Made by a program: the position numbers and the translations under genes
Origin: DATLNF01 sp046590575
GTDB lineage: Bacteria; Actinomycetota; Actinomycetes; BP-191
Direction: 5' to 3'
Length of the DNA stretch: 5,798 nucleotides
Assembly (NCBI GenBank): GCA_046590575.1
Contig: JBKJUS010000132.1
Span: 1-5,798, forward strand
The notes under the pieces: model-generated
Told to the model about the DNA's origin: nothing
Database searches by the model: none
The model's input: the letters and a program-made list of their open reading frames with translations, nothing else
In this document: piece after piece, positions 4,941-5,798 of the stretch
How positions within the stretch are numbered: the first letter of the stretch is position 1
Layout: every line of letters begins with the position of its first letter

Positions 4941-4966
4941 CATGCATTCAGCATGCGCCGATGCTG
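4941..4966. repeat. Two overlapping short inverted repeats upstream of the small protein
   Basis: CATGC-N5-GCATG (4941-4955) overlaps CAGCAT-N6-ATGCTG (4949-4966), both perfect. They sit between the end of the HIT gene (5012) and the small reading frame starting at 4922. Either could be an operator for the small-protein/HTH pair or, as RNA, a weak terminator for the HIT gene. The two cannot form at once as hairpins. Confidence 0.3.
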
Positions 4967-5011
4967 CGCTTATGGCTAGGGTCCGACAGCCCCTCGATGC
5001 GGGAGCGGCAC

Positions 5012-5475
5012 CTACCCCACGTCATTGATGGCATCTCGCAAGTCCTCGGCCATCGCATGCACCTGCGCCGGGGCTACGGCCTCATTGTTGGGAACGCCCA
5101 ACATCGAGAACACGCGGGGACCCTGCTCCGCGCTGGTGAACGACTGCAAACGCGGTACGACATGGACATGCAGGTGCTGGAAGCCCTCGGCCTCCGCGAA
5201 GAACATGAAGTACGACTTTCGCAGCCCGTGACCGCCCGCAGAGCGGCGGAACAACGGCGGATGAGACCTCCCATCGCCTCGGCCTCGTCAGCCGTGAGGT
5301 CCTCTGTCGCGGCTACATGCCGAAGCGGGAGCAGCACCATCCAGCCCGGTAGCGACGTGCCGAGGGCGTGCGCGACGCGCCACCCTTGACTAACCCAGAC
5401 TTTCTCTGTCAGAGGAGCAGCGTCCAAGTCCGACGCCACGTTGCAGGCGTAGCAGGGGCGAGTGTCGGCCATCAC
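5012..5475 (-). pseudogene. HIT-family nucleotide hydrolase/transferase, frameshifted
   Basis: Two minus-strand frames together make one HIT protein. The N-terminal part (5475 to about 5218) encodes residues 1-86, with CYAC near the start, a strand-rich core (WMVLLPLRHVAATEDL) and a helix ending AALRAVTGCE. The C-terminal part continues in another frame, KSYFMFFAEAEGF then HLHVHVVPR, to TAG at 5012-5014. HLHVHVV is the histidine-triad motif (HxHxH plus two hydrophobics), whose middle His is the catalytic nucleophile in this superfamily. Joined, the protein is 154 residues, normal for HIT proteins. The break lies at 5216-5220, where GAAAG would need one more A to stay in frame: a one-base loss in an A run. 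No slippery heptamer is present, so programmed frameshifting is unlikely; a mutation or sequencing error is more likely. Unrepaired, the product ends at 133 residues without the triad. Start: GTG 5475 (leaderless-type) or ATG 5472. Confidence 0.88.
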
Positions 5476-5476
5476 C

Positions 5477-5496
5477 GAACCGACGGTAGTCGGTTC
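5477..5496. promoter_or_regulatory. 20-bp interrupted palindrome at the HIT promoter
   Basis: GAACCGAC (5477-5484) and GTCGGTTC (5489-5496) are perfect 8-bp arms around GGTA. The palindrome ends two bases before the GTG of the HIT gene and covers the only good -10-like hexamer there (TACCGT, 5483-5488 on the minus strand, 7 nt before the GTG). Its size and symmetry fit a dimeric repressor site (TetR-, GntR- or MarR-like). As RNA it could also form a hairpin. Confidence 0.55.
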
Positions 5497-5563
5497 TCAT
5501 CAGTGGATAGCGCCTAGCCGAGCGTGAAGCAGCACTTCTCAACGGCGTGTCAGGCTCTATGGG

Positions 5564-5798
5564 GTGCCACCGCGCTTCACGCGGACAGAGATGCGCCGCT
5601 TCGTCGACGAGTGCCAGGACGCATTCTCCCTGTGGCACCCCCACGTCCCGGACGAGCGCCAACTTCCCGTCCACGGGCCGGAACTAGCGACCGGTCTGCT
5701 CGTCGCCTGCGAACCACTCGCCACGACTTGCCGGTCTTCCGCGCCCCCCGAAGATCAGAAGTTCATCTCCAGATCAGTGGACGCCGGAGCCATGCCAC
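5564..5798 (+). CDS. Unrecognised protein, N-terminal 78 residues (runs off window)
   Basis: The frame is open from GTG at 5564 to the right edge, starting MPPRFTRTEMRRFVDECQDA and continuing FSLWHPHVPDERQLPVHGPE. Third positions are mostly G or C, which separates it from the arginine/proline-rich alternative frames. There is no ribosome binding site; CAGGCT ends 7 nt before the GTG and could be the -10 of a leaderless transcript. An in-frame ATG at 5591 is the alternative start. I do not recognise the family from this fragment. It is divergent from the HIT gene with an 88-bp spacer, so the palindrome at 5477-5496 might also affect it. Confidence 0.6.
   Translation, partial: MPPRFTRTEMRRFVDECQDAFSLWHPHVPDERQLPVHGPELATGLLVACEPLATTCRSSAPPEDQKFISRSVDAGAMP

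Noticed and set aside
5216..5220. Programmed -1 frameshift in the HIT gene
   Set aside because: No X-XXY-YYZ slippery heptamer or clear downstream structure is seen; GAA re-pairing as CGA is unfavourable. Mutation or sequencing error is simpler.
5390..5674. Minus-strand frame of 94 residues at the right end
   Set aside because: It overlaps the N-terminal HIT coding region in another frame and the palindrome, and has no ribosome binding site or domain.

Overview
The window is high-GC DNA with GC-rich third codon positions, GTG starts and several apparently leaderless starts. It also carries an actinobacterial type of small ClpX-zinc-finger/HTH protein. Together these point to an actinomycete (Actinomycetota). 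The genus cannot be read from the sequence; a Micromonosporaceae or similar soil actinomycete would fit but is a guess.

Layout. (1) Bases 1-661 (+) hold the C-terminal part of a DUF4097-like beta-strand repeat protein built from alternating 'GNG' and 'SSG' rungs. (2) Bases 3036-729 (-) hold a tight three-gene operon: an OmpR/PhoB-type response regulator, a HisKA/HATPase sensor kinase and a 209-residue single-pass membrane protein of unknown family. Both junctions are ATGA overlaps. The kinase has almost no part outside the membrane, so the third protein is a reasonable candidate sensing or accessory partner (inference). (3) Bases 3174-3749 (+) hold a divergently transcribed, unrecognised 191-residue cytoplasmic protein with a leaderless-type start. 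(4) Bases 3750-3971 hold no convincing gene but end in a striking array of TGTCA/TGACA half-sites in front of (5) the ClpX-type C4 zinc-finger plus HTH protein, 3972-4340 (+). (6) Converging on it, 4922-4483 (-), are a possible 45-residue small protein and a 92-residue HTH protein (sigma region 4-like C-terminus). (7) Bases 5475-5012 (-) hold a HIT-family nucleotide hydrolase/transferase gene broken by a one-base frameshift at a short A run. A perfect 20-bp interrupted palindrome sits on its presumed -10 region. (8) Bases 5564-5798 (+) hold the start of an unrecognised gene that runs off the window.

The two-component operon is an ordinary signalling module with an unusual third member. The right half (3174 onward) is a mosaic of small, singly transcribed genes with regulator-like domains, somewhat lower GC and several candidate operators. 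It looks like accessory or regulatory chromosome sequence rather than a mobile element. I see no transposase, integrase, tRNA, rRNA or CRISPR array. No complete new multi-gene system is demonstrated. The best leads are the operator array in front of the ClpX-zinc-finger gene, the palindrome at the HIT promoter with the frameshift behind it, and the kinase with its membrane partner.
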